A DNA stretch of 64,000 nucleotides from Salticus scenicus (taxonomy: Eukaryota > Arthropoda > Arachnida > Araneae > Salticidae): contig OZ005651.1 in assembly GCA_963930645.1 (NCBI GenBank), positions 127,729,731-127,793,730 on the forward strand, read 5' to 3'. The notes under the pieces are model-generated. The model saw nothing but the letters and a program-made list of their open reading frames with translations, was not told the DNA's origin and did no database searches. This document shows positions 27,801 through 41,100 of the stretch, piece by piece; position 1 is the first letter of the stretch; each line of letters opens with the position of its first letter. Position numbers and translations under genes: made by a program.

Positions 27801-30800
27801 TCAATACTATAAATACAGGTTGGAAATAAAGAGGTAACATAAAGAGTATTGTTATGTAAACCTATGTTAAAATAATTCAAATTAGGCTTCAAAAGAGTTT
27901 TATATGATAATTAGTTCTGTGTGAAAGAGGCTACCGCCCCCCTCAACCCCTCGTTTCATTAATGTACCTACATTTATATAGAATTTAAATCTGTTATTAA
28001 AATTAAAAGTTTACTTAAAAGTATTCAGACAACTTTCACTTGCAACATTCCTTGAAACTTATTGGTCTTAATCAAACTTTTCCAGCAACAAATTTATATT
28101 AATTTGATAATACAATTTTTGGATCTCCTAAAATTATTTGTTTCCTGAAATTATTCGACACAGGCAATAATCAAACTTTAAAAAACTTTACTTTGGTAAT
28201 AAAGAAGCCTCAAAACGTGTAAAATACACAAAAAACAAGCAATGCATATTTAGCTTAAAAACATACATTATTTATCATATGTCTATGAGGAATTCATTTC
28301 CATTCCTGCGCAGCTTTCCTGGACATGGTAAAATATTATAGTAAAGCACTTTCACTAATGAAAAAAACAATATTATCGCTTAAATATTTGCAACCCTGTA
28401 TATCTTCTGAAGAATATGTACAAACCACATAGTGCACGTAAATATAAACTTATAGTAATAATATACGGCACAACGTAAATGCACTTCCATCAATTTTCAG
28501 CTATTGTCGCACTATAATCTAGTTATTTTGTGCAGCCCTGTAAATGAACAGTGAATGATTTCTCAGCCATATTCTACATGAGGCATGTTTTTATGCATAT
28601 AAAAAATATATATTCATTTCTTTTGGTTTAGTGCAGTCTATAGACGTTAAACTCTACTTATCTGCAATTTCCCCCATACACGTAATGTATTTGAATAGTC
28701 TTGAGTGTCCCTTTACACGAACCATTTGCTTCATCTCAATGAAAAGCTTAGTGTAGCATCCCTATATGATACATATTTAGAATACCAAGTTTGGAATCTC
28801 TGCTGCTATTTGTTCTTGAGATATGCTGATAACAGACAGACACACACACAAACCAACTGCTAAAAACACGATTTTCATATTCAGGGGACCTCAAAACGTG
28901 TAAATATAACAAAAACTCACTTTCGAAAATTTGACCCAAAAATAATACTTTCTCTATCTTATGGGTATGAGAAAGTAATAACTACAGGAAATGCAAATTT
29001 GGTACTTTGGATTCCATATCTAGTTGCCACTTGAAAAGTTGATCAAGGTTTGCAAGTTTTAAGGAAACTGATAACAGACTTGATTTTTGTTTTGATAAAT
29101 AATAGGCACTATAATTAAATGGGGGGTTGAGAAGGGTGGTAACCCCCCTGACATAGAATTATACATCAATACCATATCATATTCTATACAAAACATTATT
29201 TTAGAATATTAACAATAAATATGAATTTCCTTATGATTTTTACAGTATAAAGTTATTTAAAGGTAATTTATAAGGATTTCTGTCCCAAAACGCAATACAT
29301 TGACATTTTTTGTGCATTCTTGTACGTAAACCAATTTTAGAGGATTAATTAATGTCATTTTAAATAGGGAATATCATATAGTAAACCTGAATAACATATG
29401 ATTTAAAAAAATTTTTGAAAATATTTACAGATGCTGTGGGCGGGTAAACGGACAGATGGACAGTCAGACAAAAAAAATATGTAAATTGAAATCATATTCA
29501 CAGTTAAAAATTGTTAGAAAGTGTTTAATGTAAACGAAAATGCAATTCCACCAAATGTCCAGTATTAACCCTTAACGTAACTAAATATTTTTGAGTGCCC
29601 TGTAAATCTAATGCTAATTGTACTGTACACTATAGAAAGCATTCTTTTGTGCATATGAATAACATATTTCAATTTCATTAAGGTTTATGCAAAGTAATTA
29701 AAATTTGGTTCATAGAAATATCTTCACATAGAACGCAATGCTTTGGAATACTTTCGGGTGTCCCTGTATACAAACCAGTGATGGTGTTTACTCTATTTTC
29801 TATAGAAAATATCCAATAGAAAACTTTAATAACATATTTCGATTTTATTAATATATGCATAAATTAAAGGTATTAAAATATGGTTTATAAAAATACCTCT
29901 CATAGAACACTATGCTTTGGAATACTTTCGGGTGTCCCTGTGCACAAGCTAGCAGAGGTATTCACTCCATTTTCAATAAGGAACATCTGATAGTGAACTC
30001 AAATAACATATATCAGTTTCAGGAAATTCTATGAATATTCACGGGAGTTAGAGCACGGACACACAGAAAGACGGATGGACAGATAGACAAATCGAAGTCA
30101 TTAACACTTTTCAACCTTGCTGGAATTGTTAAAGAGCAGACGTCATTAAATTTTTCAACCATGATGGAAAGGGGTAAAAATAAAATCTGAAAGTTTCACA
30201 TGGTTTTGCTAGTTTTGATTTTTTCCCTCTCAACGTGTTTTAATTTGCAGGTGACCCCTAAGAAATTTAACTATTAAATTTTTTAACAATACGGAATAAT
30301 GTAAATTTGCATTAAGTTCTTAAAACTGTTGATTTCACGTGTTTGAATGATTTTAGTTGCTATTTTAACCCTTATCGCTTGTATGTCCCTTCTGGTGGGA
30401 CATTAAAAAATCGAGCCACGCCTTAAAGTGTTCCTCTGCAAATGAAATGTTAATTTTCTAAAATGTGTAACTATAGGCTACCTTTTGGCTACTGGAAAAT
30501 TTTAACAGAAAGATTTATTTTATTTAATGATGAAGGAAAATAAAACAAATTATTACAATTTTTCGGTAACTAAAACAAAAGGTAGTAAGGTGGAAACTAT
30601 ACATGTGACGTTTTAAAGGAATGCCAAAAGGTGTCTTACTGTTCAAAATAGGAAAATATGCCAAGCGTTAAGGGTTAAAATAAAGGATCTTTTTAAATTT
30701 TTTCTCATATTATAGATAACCCCCCTAAAGTGAGCCCGTTGGCATAAAAAAATAGATGCCAAAATTGAAAAAAAAGTGGTATAAGTCATCATTACCAAAT

Positions 30801-31983
30801 TGCAATAACTCAGCGAGATTTTGACTTAGAGAGATTTTTTTTTTTTTTTTTTTTTTTTTTGCATGTTAGAGCAAGGAGAATATTTTCTAAATATAAGTCA
30901 CAAGATAGGAGGGGCCGTACAAAAATTAAATTTCATATTTAATATGTATACAGCCCCTTGTAAAAAAAAAAAAAAAAATGCCATATCTGAAATCTACTCT
31001 TAATTTGCACTAATTTTGTAACTGGAAGTATGTTTCTATCTTTCTTAGTTTGCGAAATAATCGCTATAACATCTGTTTTGAATCACCCGGTATATATACA
31101 TACATATATTGAAAACATTTTCAAACATTGCGTTATATGAAACCAAGTATCACATATGAGGGTTTTATTTATCGTTCAAATAAAATTATATAAAGAAAAA
31201 TGAAAATCGATTAAAAATTTGATTAATCGACCAATGAACAATGATTAACCCAGTTAAAACTCTTGACTGATTCCCACCCCTACTTTTAACATATTTAAGA
31301 ATTCGAAAACTCTTGTTAATGATATTTCTTCCACTCCTTTCCTGTCGGATGCTAGAAAACTACTCATATAATTTTCGTTTGGTTTTTTTATTTATTTTTA
31401 TTTATAGTGACTTTCGATTTTATTTGTTTTAACTCATCACTCAATTCGGTTTTGTGCGTTGCTTCTTTGTTCTGTAATACTTATGCCTACTTTCTTCGCC
31501 TGACAAAGGGTCGTGTTTTGTTTCAACCCGAAACAATTGTTGTGAGTTTTTTACATTTTATGGTGTTTATTCAAAGCTTTTTATTTATAGTATAAGGCTG
31601 TTAAAAAAAAAAATATATATAGCTGTTATTTATGGAAGCGTGGACAAATTTTGAACAATACAGATTGATTTGAAAATTTTTTGAAGGGGGCCAAGGGCTC
31701 CCTTAGCCCCCTCCTGAGTGCACCAGTGGCAAAAGGTTTATGTGATTGCTCACTGGGACACCCATAACCACTCACCAACTGCCAAGCTATTGACTTAGTT
31801 CAGGAATCACATGTGGCAATCGAGTTAATCCGATGTTTTTCGTTCGAGTAGTCACTGTTGTCTCACCTTCGCCAAGGGCACCAGTCTCCCAATATGATTC
31901 CAAGGGTAGACTACTGTGAGACCCTTATCAAAATCGCCAAGGCCACATTCACACCAGACCCAACTTGGTTAACATATTAGAAG

Positions 31984-32022
<39 letters not shown>

Positions 32023-34077
32023 CAAAGGAAAACAAAAAAGGGTGAGTCAGTACTCAAAATAAAAATGTGAGTAGAACAAAGTTAGTGGTTTCCATTTTTT
32101 TTTTTTTTTTAAATGCTTTTCAATTTTATAATTCCCCCCCCCCCCCCAAACACACAACAACAAAAAATAATAAGCAAAAAAAAAAAAAAGTGAAAGAAAC
32201 AAATGAGAAAATGAAGTAGTAATTAAAGGGAATAAAAGATCACTCAGGCCCGGGGTTTGTGACACTCCTTGAATACCTGAAGACGGGATTTAAGAAGAGT
32301 TTGGATGGCAATTTTAATGTTACCAATTGAGATGCCAGTGGCACTTCACTGAAGGTTTGGCATAAGAATTAGCAGGCAATACTCTGAGTATCCATTTCAA
32401 AACCTAAAAGAATATAACAAACAATTAGGAGTATCACAAAAATGATTTCTAATCATTTATGTGGAATGGTGATCATTCAGTAGGCAGGAAGATGAATGCC
32501 ACATGCAATAAATTAGAGGAACAAGTTTGAACGTATCTTGAAGTGCTTGAATCTGCTCAAAACAAGTAATACAGAAAAACTTTGTAGAAAATAGTAATGG
32601 AAGAAAAAAAATGAATTTGTTATGACAATCTGAAATGCAAAAAACATAAGATGAATGCCAGCAAAACATAGATATCAGCAGCAAAACGAGTCATTCACTG
32701 CAAAATGTTCTATGCATTTGATGAGATATGAAGAATGTGCTCAATTATGAACCGTTGGAGCCTAGTTTAAGTGTAATTGTGAAATGCTATAAACACTGAA
32801 GCTTTCAATTAAACTTCTCAAAGACGCATTAGTAATATGTTGTTGGGAAATTTTGGAGCACCTGGCATTGACACTGTCCCTTAAGAATATTGTTTGTTTC
32901 AGTAGATGAACTATGCCTTGTCTTCTGTACACTTCAGGACAGTGGGTGAATTACAAAATTGGGTTGATAGATTCATTCATCACATCAAATGACAAAAGTT
33001 TCTACACTGCTAGCGCCATCAGCTGCCCAACTCATGGTTGATGAAGTTAGATTATGACACAGAATATTTTGAAGAATAAAGGTATTCCCAATTCTCAATT
33101 ATGTATTAATTTTCTGAAACACACTTTAAAACTTACTACTACACCCGATACATTCATTTGACATGTATAACTTTATTTTAAAAAGATAAAATTTTTCTTA
33201 CCTACTGTCAACATCAGCATACATTTCCATATGTTTCTCATTGATAGTAGCATCAACAACTACCCAAGCACCTCCTCTGAGTTCAGCATATGGAGGAATA
33301 TAAACTAATATTGGTTGATTGTACGTCCGCAATGCATCCACAATCATAGCACCAAACTTCAAAACTTGATCATACATATCTAATATAAATATAAAACAAC
33401 TATATATATTACAAAGTTTTATATCTCAATTTAACGTTTATGATTTAAAATACTAAATTTATGTAGTACAAATGCTAAGAGCTCTTTACCCTTCATGCCT
33501 CCAGAAAATCCTCTCCAATTAGCAAAAATAATTAGAGGCAATTCTTCCTTGTTAAAATCATTTATAGCTTGGGCAGTTTTGTATGCAGAATCAGGAAACC
33601 ATACTTGCCCAGCTTGAGATATTACCTAAAATATATTCAAATTAATAAAACTATTTTAAAAGAATACTCAAGAGCTTTAAATATTTTTTATTTTACTGTA
33701 ATTATTAATCATGATCTAATTTCATAATTTAATAAATAAAAACTACACTATTACTCCCTTTTTAGATCACGTTATATTCTAAAAATTATACAATAAAAGA
33801 AGCAATAATCGAATTAAAATATGAAATAATTAAAAACATTTAAAGTAGAGTTTTTTTTATCACCCTTTCTCAAAATCTTTCCAATTATTTTACACAAAAC
33901 TGTACTTAATAAATATTTGTTATAGAGAAAAAAAAAAGTTACTTGAGTATTTCTGCAATTATCTTGTTGAAAAATTAAAATTGAATTAATAAAGTTGTTT
34001 TAAGACTTAAGAACACTATGTATTTACCTTCTCTTCTTGGGAATATTTTATTGCAATAAATATAATAATCATAAAAC

Positions 34078-34129
<52 letters not shown>

Positions 34130-34747
34130 TTTCACAAGATACATGGATTATTTTTGAAGAATACTTTGACATTTTGTTGTTTTGCATGTATTAACAGCAA
34201 ATATTATATGAAAAGAATGGAGTTCATTCATGTTTCTACATACTTTCAGCTGAAACTATTAGAAGTACAAAGTTCTAAAGACTTATTTTTAAAAGTAAAT
34301 AAAATATATTTTCAGGAAAATTTATTTGAAACCTACCTTTGCCTCTGAATCTAAATTTGCAGGATCTGCAGGAATGTCAATTTCAACAGTCCTAGTTTCA
34401 ACAGCTATTACACCTACAGGAATACCCCCAAGGCGAGCACGCCCACAGACAACTGTTTGAGCCCATGGTTGCATTATCTCCATAAATGATCCATAATCAA
34501 AGAAACCATCTTCCCAAAATCCAGGTAAATCTGAAAAACATGTGATTTGTTAAATATATGTATGGCAAAGAAATACACATTTCAAAAAAGAAAAAATTAT
34601 AACAGGCCTTACTTGGGCTTTCTCTTCCAGCAAGTAAATATCTGGGATCATAGGGGAGTCTAGTTGGAGTAAATATAACATCTCTATCAACAGGATCCAG
34701 TGATTCTATTATAGGTAATTCAGCACCTCTACACTACAGTGAGAAAG

Positions 34748-34784
<37 letters not shown>

Positions 34785-36488
34785 TTAAATAGCCTTTTAT
34801 AAAAATATGTAATAAAGTAGCATTAACATTCTTGACAATGCTTCTAAATATAAAATTTAATTTTTTAATTTTCAGTTTAATCTACTGTAACTTATTAATA
34901 TATATATACATATATAGTAATGATGATCTGTTAAGCATAGTAGAAGCAAAAGCAATAGATACAAAATCAATGAAACACCAATGACGAATAAGATTAAAAA
35001 TTTCTTTATGTAGGAGATGTTCAGAAAAATGAAAAAAAAATTCATCAGAGGATGAAACACACATATTTAAAGAAACCAGATTTATTAATTATCAGCCTGC
35101 AAAACAAACAAATCAATAAACTAACCCAACAAATCTTAACTTAAAAACATAAACTATATCGAAATTTATGAAAAAATAATTTAAGAAACTTAAGAAAGGA
35201 AGGAAGGAGGCAGGCGTCAAGACTTGTGACTTGAATGTGGGGTTAAACTAGTTTCATGCCAGCAACACTCCCCCAGCCTGCCAAGACCAGAATAGGAGTC
35301 TTATGGATTTAAAAAAGCAAAATTTCAAAGCAGATGAATAATAATGAAACTACGAAACAACAATGAAATTTTTTTAATTGATGATTATCAATAATATTAA
35401 GATTACCAGTGATAATGTGTCCATGGTCTCTGTCAATATATTTTGAGAAAGAAGGATCATTGCATTTACATGTTACAGTGTTGGTAAAAGAGGTAGACTT
35501 AGATACAGAATTATAATTGAATATCTTTCTGCCAAGAGGAAGAGGATATTTGAAGGTACGAGATGGATTTAAATCTTTAATTGGAAACTAACATTCTTTG
35601 TCATTTATGATAGTAGATGCAGAGCTGCCAACCTAATCCGGCAAATTGTTAGTACCGCCTCTTTTTCTACACCAGTCATTTCTTAGAGTTTTTTCCTTCT
35701 TAATGCATCGCAAATATATTTGAAGAAAATTACTTTAAAAATTAAGTGGTGTAGAAAAATGGGCGGTACTAACAAATTGCCAGATTAGGTTGGCAGCTCT
35801 GTAGATGTAATGTTAATACTATTCAATATTTGATTTATAAAAGTCACAATTAATTGAGTATTTGTTTTAATTTTGTTGGGCTTTTTATTTATTTTAAAAT
35901 TAAATTGTTTGATTTTGTACATTATAATATCATAAAAAATGCCTGAAAAATGTTTATTATATGATTGGCTTTGAAATACATTCAGAAAATTCACTAAGTA
36001 TTTCTTTAATAGTTTTATTAAAGTATTCAGAATTTATGCCATATGGATAAATAATATTGTAATATTGCATAAATTTTTATTCGAGAAATAGACGCTCACT
36101 TTTATTTTTATAAATTTTGATAATCTCTATGGTACATGAATTAAAATTATGATTTAAAGTGTTGTAGTTCTATAGTTGATTTAGAAGGTACTGCTGAAGA
36201 TGAAAGGTTTTTTGAATCAGAGCAATGCTGATTAATTTGTAGATGTAGAGGTGTGGAAGTTTCACCAATATAATTGAGTTTACAAAGACCACAACTGATT
36301 TTATAAATAACATTGTATGCCTGACAAAATGGAATCAAAGAGTGATCATTATATAATTGTGAGTGAGAGGCCATAGGGCAAGTTTTACAGTGATTAGAAT
36401 CACATGTTCTAAATTTAAGTAAAGGAGAAGGAGAAGGAGAATATCGGTAACAGGTTGTCGATCCAAGGATAATAGATGTGTATGTATG

Positions 36489-36541
<53 letters not shown>

Positions 36542-38064
36542 GAATGTGTCTCCTGTTATGGGCACCCCACCATATCTTTTAACAAAAAACAAATATGGTA
36601 GATTTGAGTACTGTCAAACATACATTGTGACAGTACGCAGTTATTGTGCTAACACCGAAGTGAATAGATGCATTTTCTTAGTAAGCGCAAGCATAAAAAA
36701 AAAAAAAAAAAAAAAAAACAGAAGAAGCAACACAAAAGTGATTTGTGAATATTTTCAGAATGCGATAAATGAAAGTAAATTAATTTTAAAATTTTAATGA
36801 AAGGTATATTTATGCAGTATATTCCCTATATTTTGGGATACAATATCAAATTCAACCAAAATGTGGATCAAAAATTACTTTTTCTGCCATTATAAAAATG
36901 GCTGCTATTTCCGGTTATGGGCACCTTCATGTAACCGGTTGTGGGCACACGTGTTTTTTCATTTAAAACGTGTGTTTGACTTACAAACTGTTATACATAC
37001 TGATACATAAATGTTATATATGGTTGTTTATATCAAAATAACATTTTATTTGTCTTTTTATGTATGTTCAGGCTTTTTTAGCAATGACAACCCAAAAAAT
37101 GTCAACAAATCCAAAAGAAATAGGTTTTAATGTGTTGGTTAAAGCCATTTAGGATTGCTTAGTGGATAAGAAATCCATAAAATCAAGTGCCTGAGAATAT
37201 GGATTTCTTTGCAGCATCTGCGTCCCTCCAGAAGAAGCCTGGAGAAAGTAAGACAACTCCACCTTTCAAAGTGCTGGCCAAATGTGCCAAAAGTGGGAGT
37301 CTGAACATTCTGATGATGTCAACTTCTGTGTCATCTGTTTGAAGACCTGTCACTATGCTTAACAAGAGCCATCTAAGTCAACTACAACAAATGTGATCGT
37401 CTGGTGCATTTGAAGTATGCCAATATACATGTAAAATATTTTACTTGCAAGCATTGCAGTTCTGGTTTGGAGGACGAAGAAGATTATGAATAAAACTGGA
37501 AAAATACCATTTTCTATTATTATTTAGGCCACTGAATCCTTATAAAAGGAATAAATTTTGCTGTTTTCTGTATTTATGGTCGTTTTTCTTATTATTTTCC
37601 CATTTTCAGCAGATTTTTCAAGTGTGCCCACAATTGGGTACAAATTTTTCTTTTTTTGGGCCAAAAATGACTTCTTTACAAAATTAGTAATCATTTTTTT
37701 CTAGTTGACAGAATCCTTACAATTATTTTATCAAACGTTAGCTAACGGTTCTAGCTTTCCATATGTTTGCATAATATCTACTTTATTAAAAGTTATAAGC
37801 CAAAATCAAAACTATAAATGTAGGAATATATAAACAAATGAATGAAATTAAACCCCAAAAAACACTGAGATCTTCATCAGGGAGGCCCCTCAGTGTAAGG
37901 GTAAAAGAGAAGTTTCTGAATTCATTCATTCATTCATTCGTTTATATATTTCTACATTTAAGTTTTGCATTTCCTTTTTCTGCAATTTTGCACATTGGTT
38001 TACAATTCTCCTTTTGGTTTTTCTAAACTTTAAACATATATTTATATATAAATTCATTTCAATA

Positions 38065-38105
<41 letters not shown>

Positions 38106-41100
38106 CATCGAACCTTGTTAACATGAACACTGTTAACATGAATTACTTTTAACATGAACAGTTTCCAAAATCCCCATCAAAATGAAGATTAGTTACTGAT
38201 AGCATGAAAATTTTTTTTATCCCCCTTGGAGATTCATGTTAACGAGGTTCAACTGTGTGTATATATATATATATATTAAAAATTTAACATTTAAAAAGGG
38301 AAATTATTAAAAGTTAAAGAAATATTTTATACTTTTGGCATGTATGACAGCCACTTAAGCATAATAAAAATCCCTTCAAGATCGTCAGGTGCAGTGACAT
38401 GAGAAACTCCATTATTATACATGATTTGCACACCACCAAGTTGGTTATTAGAAGTATATACTTCACGTCCTAAAAGCTAAATAGATAAAAGTATTTTAAA
38501 AATACATAATTTTTTTTTAAAAGTATACATACAATCATAAAAGTCATTTAAAATTCAAATTACTTTGTTCAATGCACCTGCTCCTGTTAAAATTATGTGA
38601 GAGTTTTCTATCTGAATAACTCTTTGTCCAAGTCTTACAAGATAAGCACCGATACCAATTGCTCGACAAGTAACCTACAAAATATTTGATGGTGAGTCAG
38701 AATGAAAATAATTAAATTTTATATAAAAAAAATTGAATGAACAAATAAAAATAAAAGTGGAAATCTTACCAAAAATTACAGTTTAAATATTTCCAGTACA
38801 AAATTAGTATAAATTTATTTTGTATTTTGTTATTAGTATATAATTAGTATTTGTTCTTGGTGAAATTTGGAATAAGTTTTAAGTTCATTTTAATTTACAA
38901 TGCTTTATATAAAATAAATTTCAGTAATTAAAAAAAAAAAAAAAATACCATGCTTATTGTGACTATATCTTTATAAGCTTGAGAAGATTCACCAGCAATT
39001 GTTCCAGCACATCTTAGATTTTTCATACCTAATCCTTCATCTTTCCCTAAACAAAACATAATAAACAAAACATTTCAGAATTATTGATTCCATATTATTC
39101 ACGTGACAGTTATGAGACTAACAACACAAACAAGCAATGACAGAATAACTACAATCATGATCAATCTAAGATCTTGTTACATATAGCATAACATGTGACC
39201 TAACGTTGATATATATTCAAATGAGATTCCCAAATAATAAATCCACTACATAACCTTCCCTTTTAAATGAATTTAGACTGTGTTATTCGTACTTGTTTTG
39301 TTTACATGTGCTGAAATGTTAATCCTTTTCATATCCCAACACCTACAACATTTTTTCACAAAAGAAAAAATAAATTTTCAGAAAATCATATTAGGTGTAC
39401 AATTTTAACAATTTATGAATTGAATTTAATGCCAGAGATATTTTAACTGAATTCATGTCTGGCAAACTTTAAATTTGGGAAGAGATGCAATCTATTAGAA
39501 CATGGGATTTAAAAAAAAAAAAAAAAAAACACCATTCAATTTCTATGCTTGTTAAATAGTAACAAGTGTAAATTATGTACATAGCCTTGAAAAATAACAC
39601 TGTAATTATGTATTACAGTATTTACTTTGCTGAGCAGTTTAAATTTGTTATTTAAAAATCACCTTAACCTATTACCCTCTGGTGTTGCATTCATGCAACA
39701 CCAGAAATAATTGCATTTAACAGTAAACTAAAAAAGATATTTTATATTAAGTATTGTTTTTAAATAAGGAAAGGATAGATGTTTATTTTATTACAAAAAA
39801 AAAAAAAAAAAAAATTGATCTGAAAAAAAATTTTATATTTAAAAATAAATTTCAAACTCTAAGCACCAATCAATCCAAAACTTTTGAAAATCATCATATT
39901 TGAATAAGTTTACATAACTTGTATAAAAAAATGTTTCACAATAAAATAATTACTTTTGAAGTCATCTGTAGTGTTTGCTGTTTTATACTCCCACAAGGAA
40001 ATTTCCGTAAACATTTATTTGTCTTCATTATATACTCTTATTTCACTGAAGTTTTACAAATGCAACACCCTGTATTTAGTAAGATAAAACTCATTTTAAT
40101 AATTTTATTTTAAATTGTTGTTATATATGATCAAAATAATGAGTATTACTGTTTGTATTTAGAAAAAAATCATCATTTCTAGTTTTGGCGGTTAATGGGT
40201 TAATTAAAATCAAACTGATTTCCACAGTTAGAGACAGCCCTCCCCCCACACCCATCCCCCAGAAACACTGACACTAAAGCATGATTCAAACCTGAAGCAT
40301 CAACATGTTTCTATTGACATTCTCTTTGATGTAGAATTTTGACTGCTAGCCTTAACATGCATCAAGACCATTTTTCTGGTCAAGACAAGTTTTATCACAT
40401 CTCCTGCAGTGATAATTGGCATGAAAATCTTGGATTTCTTTTGTAAAATTCTTAAAGGAACAATAAAAGTAATGTCATTGATTGTAATCTCCCTCTCCAC
40501 CCCTTCCCTTCACATGACCAAAATTTCAAGGGTCATTTTCCAATAATGATTATATATGTCTTTTGACACATCGGTGGTGTGTATCCTACTTAATAACTCT
40601 TCGCTTGAATAACTTTTTGTTTGCCTTATACAGAACAGGTGGATATTTCATGTAGATAGAAATAGTGTTCAAATTAAAATATATATAATGATATATTTCT
40701 CGAATTTCAAAATATTAAAAAAGGGCAATCTTTTTTAGTGATACAGGTGAATTTTTTTATTTTTTATTGTTTACAAGTTCTGCTTTAAAGAGCATTTCAG
40801 CTGCATTTGAACATGGAAAATTTAATGATTTATTTAATGTTAATGGCCAGTAACTTATTATGGCATACTCAGATACTAAAGAAGAAATTAAAATCCAAAT
40901 GAAACTCACAAGCTATTTCTCTAGTGTCTAAATGAAATGAAAATAATGCTATCTAAGGACCAAATTATTTGAAATTTTCTTTTTTCATGAAATTCATAAA
41001 GTAAAACCCTGCTCTAAATGTTTTAATTTTGGACAAGGCTTTTTTTTTTTTTTTTTTCTCCCAGTGACTTCACACTAGAGTCCTGCACAGGTTGGGTAAA

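Larger units (their letters stand above)
26346..31090. mobile_element. 4.7-kb composite element with about 290-bp terminal inverted repeats
   Basis: The left end CCGGGTGATTCAAAATAGAT and right end (other strand) CCGGGTGATTCAAAACAGAT continue as inverted arms for about 290 bases (26,346-26,632 and 30,797-31,090), next to TA-rich flanks. An inner pair of inverted arms is centred near 27,950: 26,930-27,150 against 28,745-28,975, and 27,245-27,440 against 28,480-28,640. The right half also holds the 174-bp array and a piggyBac-like MITE, so it is about 1.5 kb longer than the left. No transposase frame was recognised. Confidence 0.75.
34749..36480 (-). mobile_element. Penelope-like element, 5'-truncated copy with GIY-YIG domain
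   Basis: Read on the minus strand it runs from a GIY-YIG region (36,374-36,010) through a tail shared with the 13.8-14.3 kb element (35,375-34,900) to a (TA)n run (34,782-34,749). A 182-bp MITE at 35,620-35,801 is inserted in it. The reverse transcriptase part is absent; a (TA)n run (36,493-36,538) bounds the other side. Confidence 0.65.
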
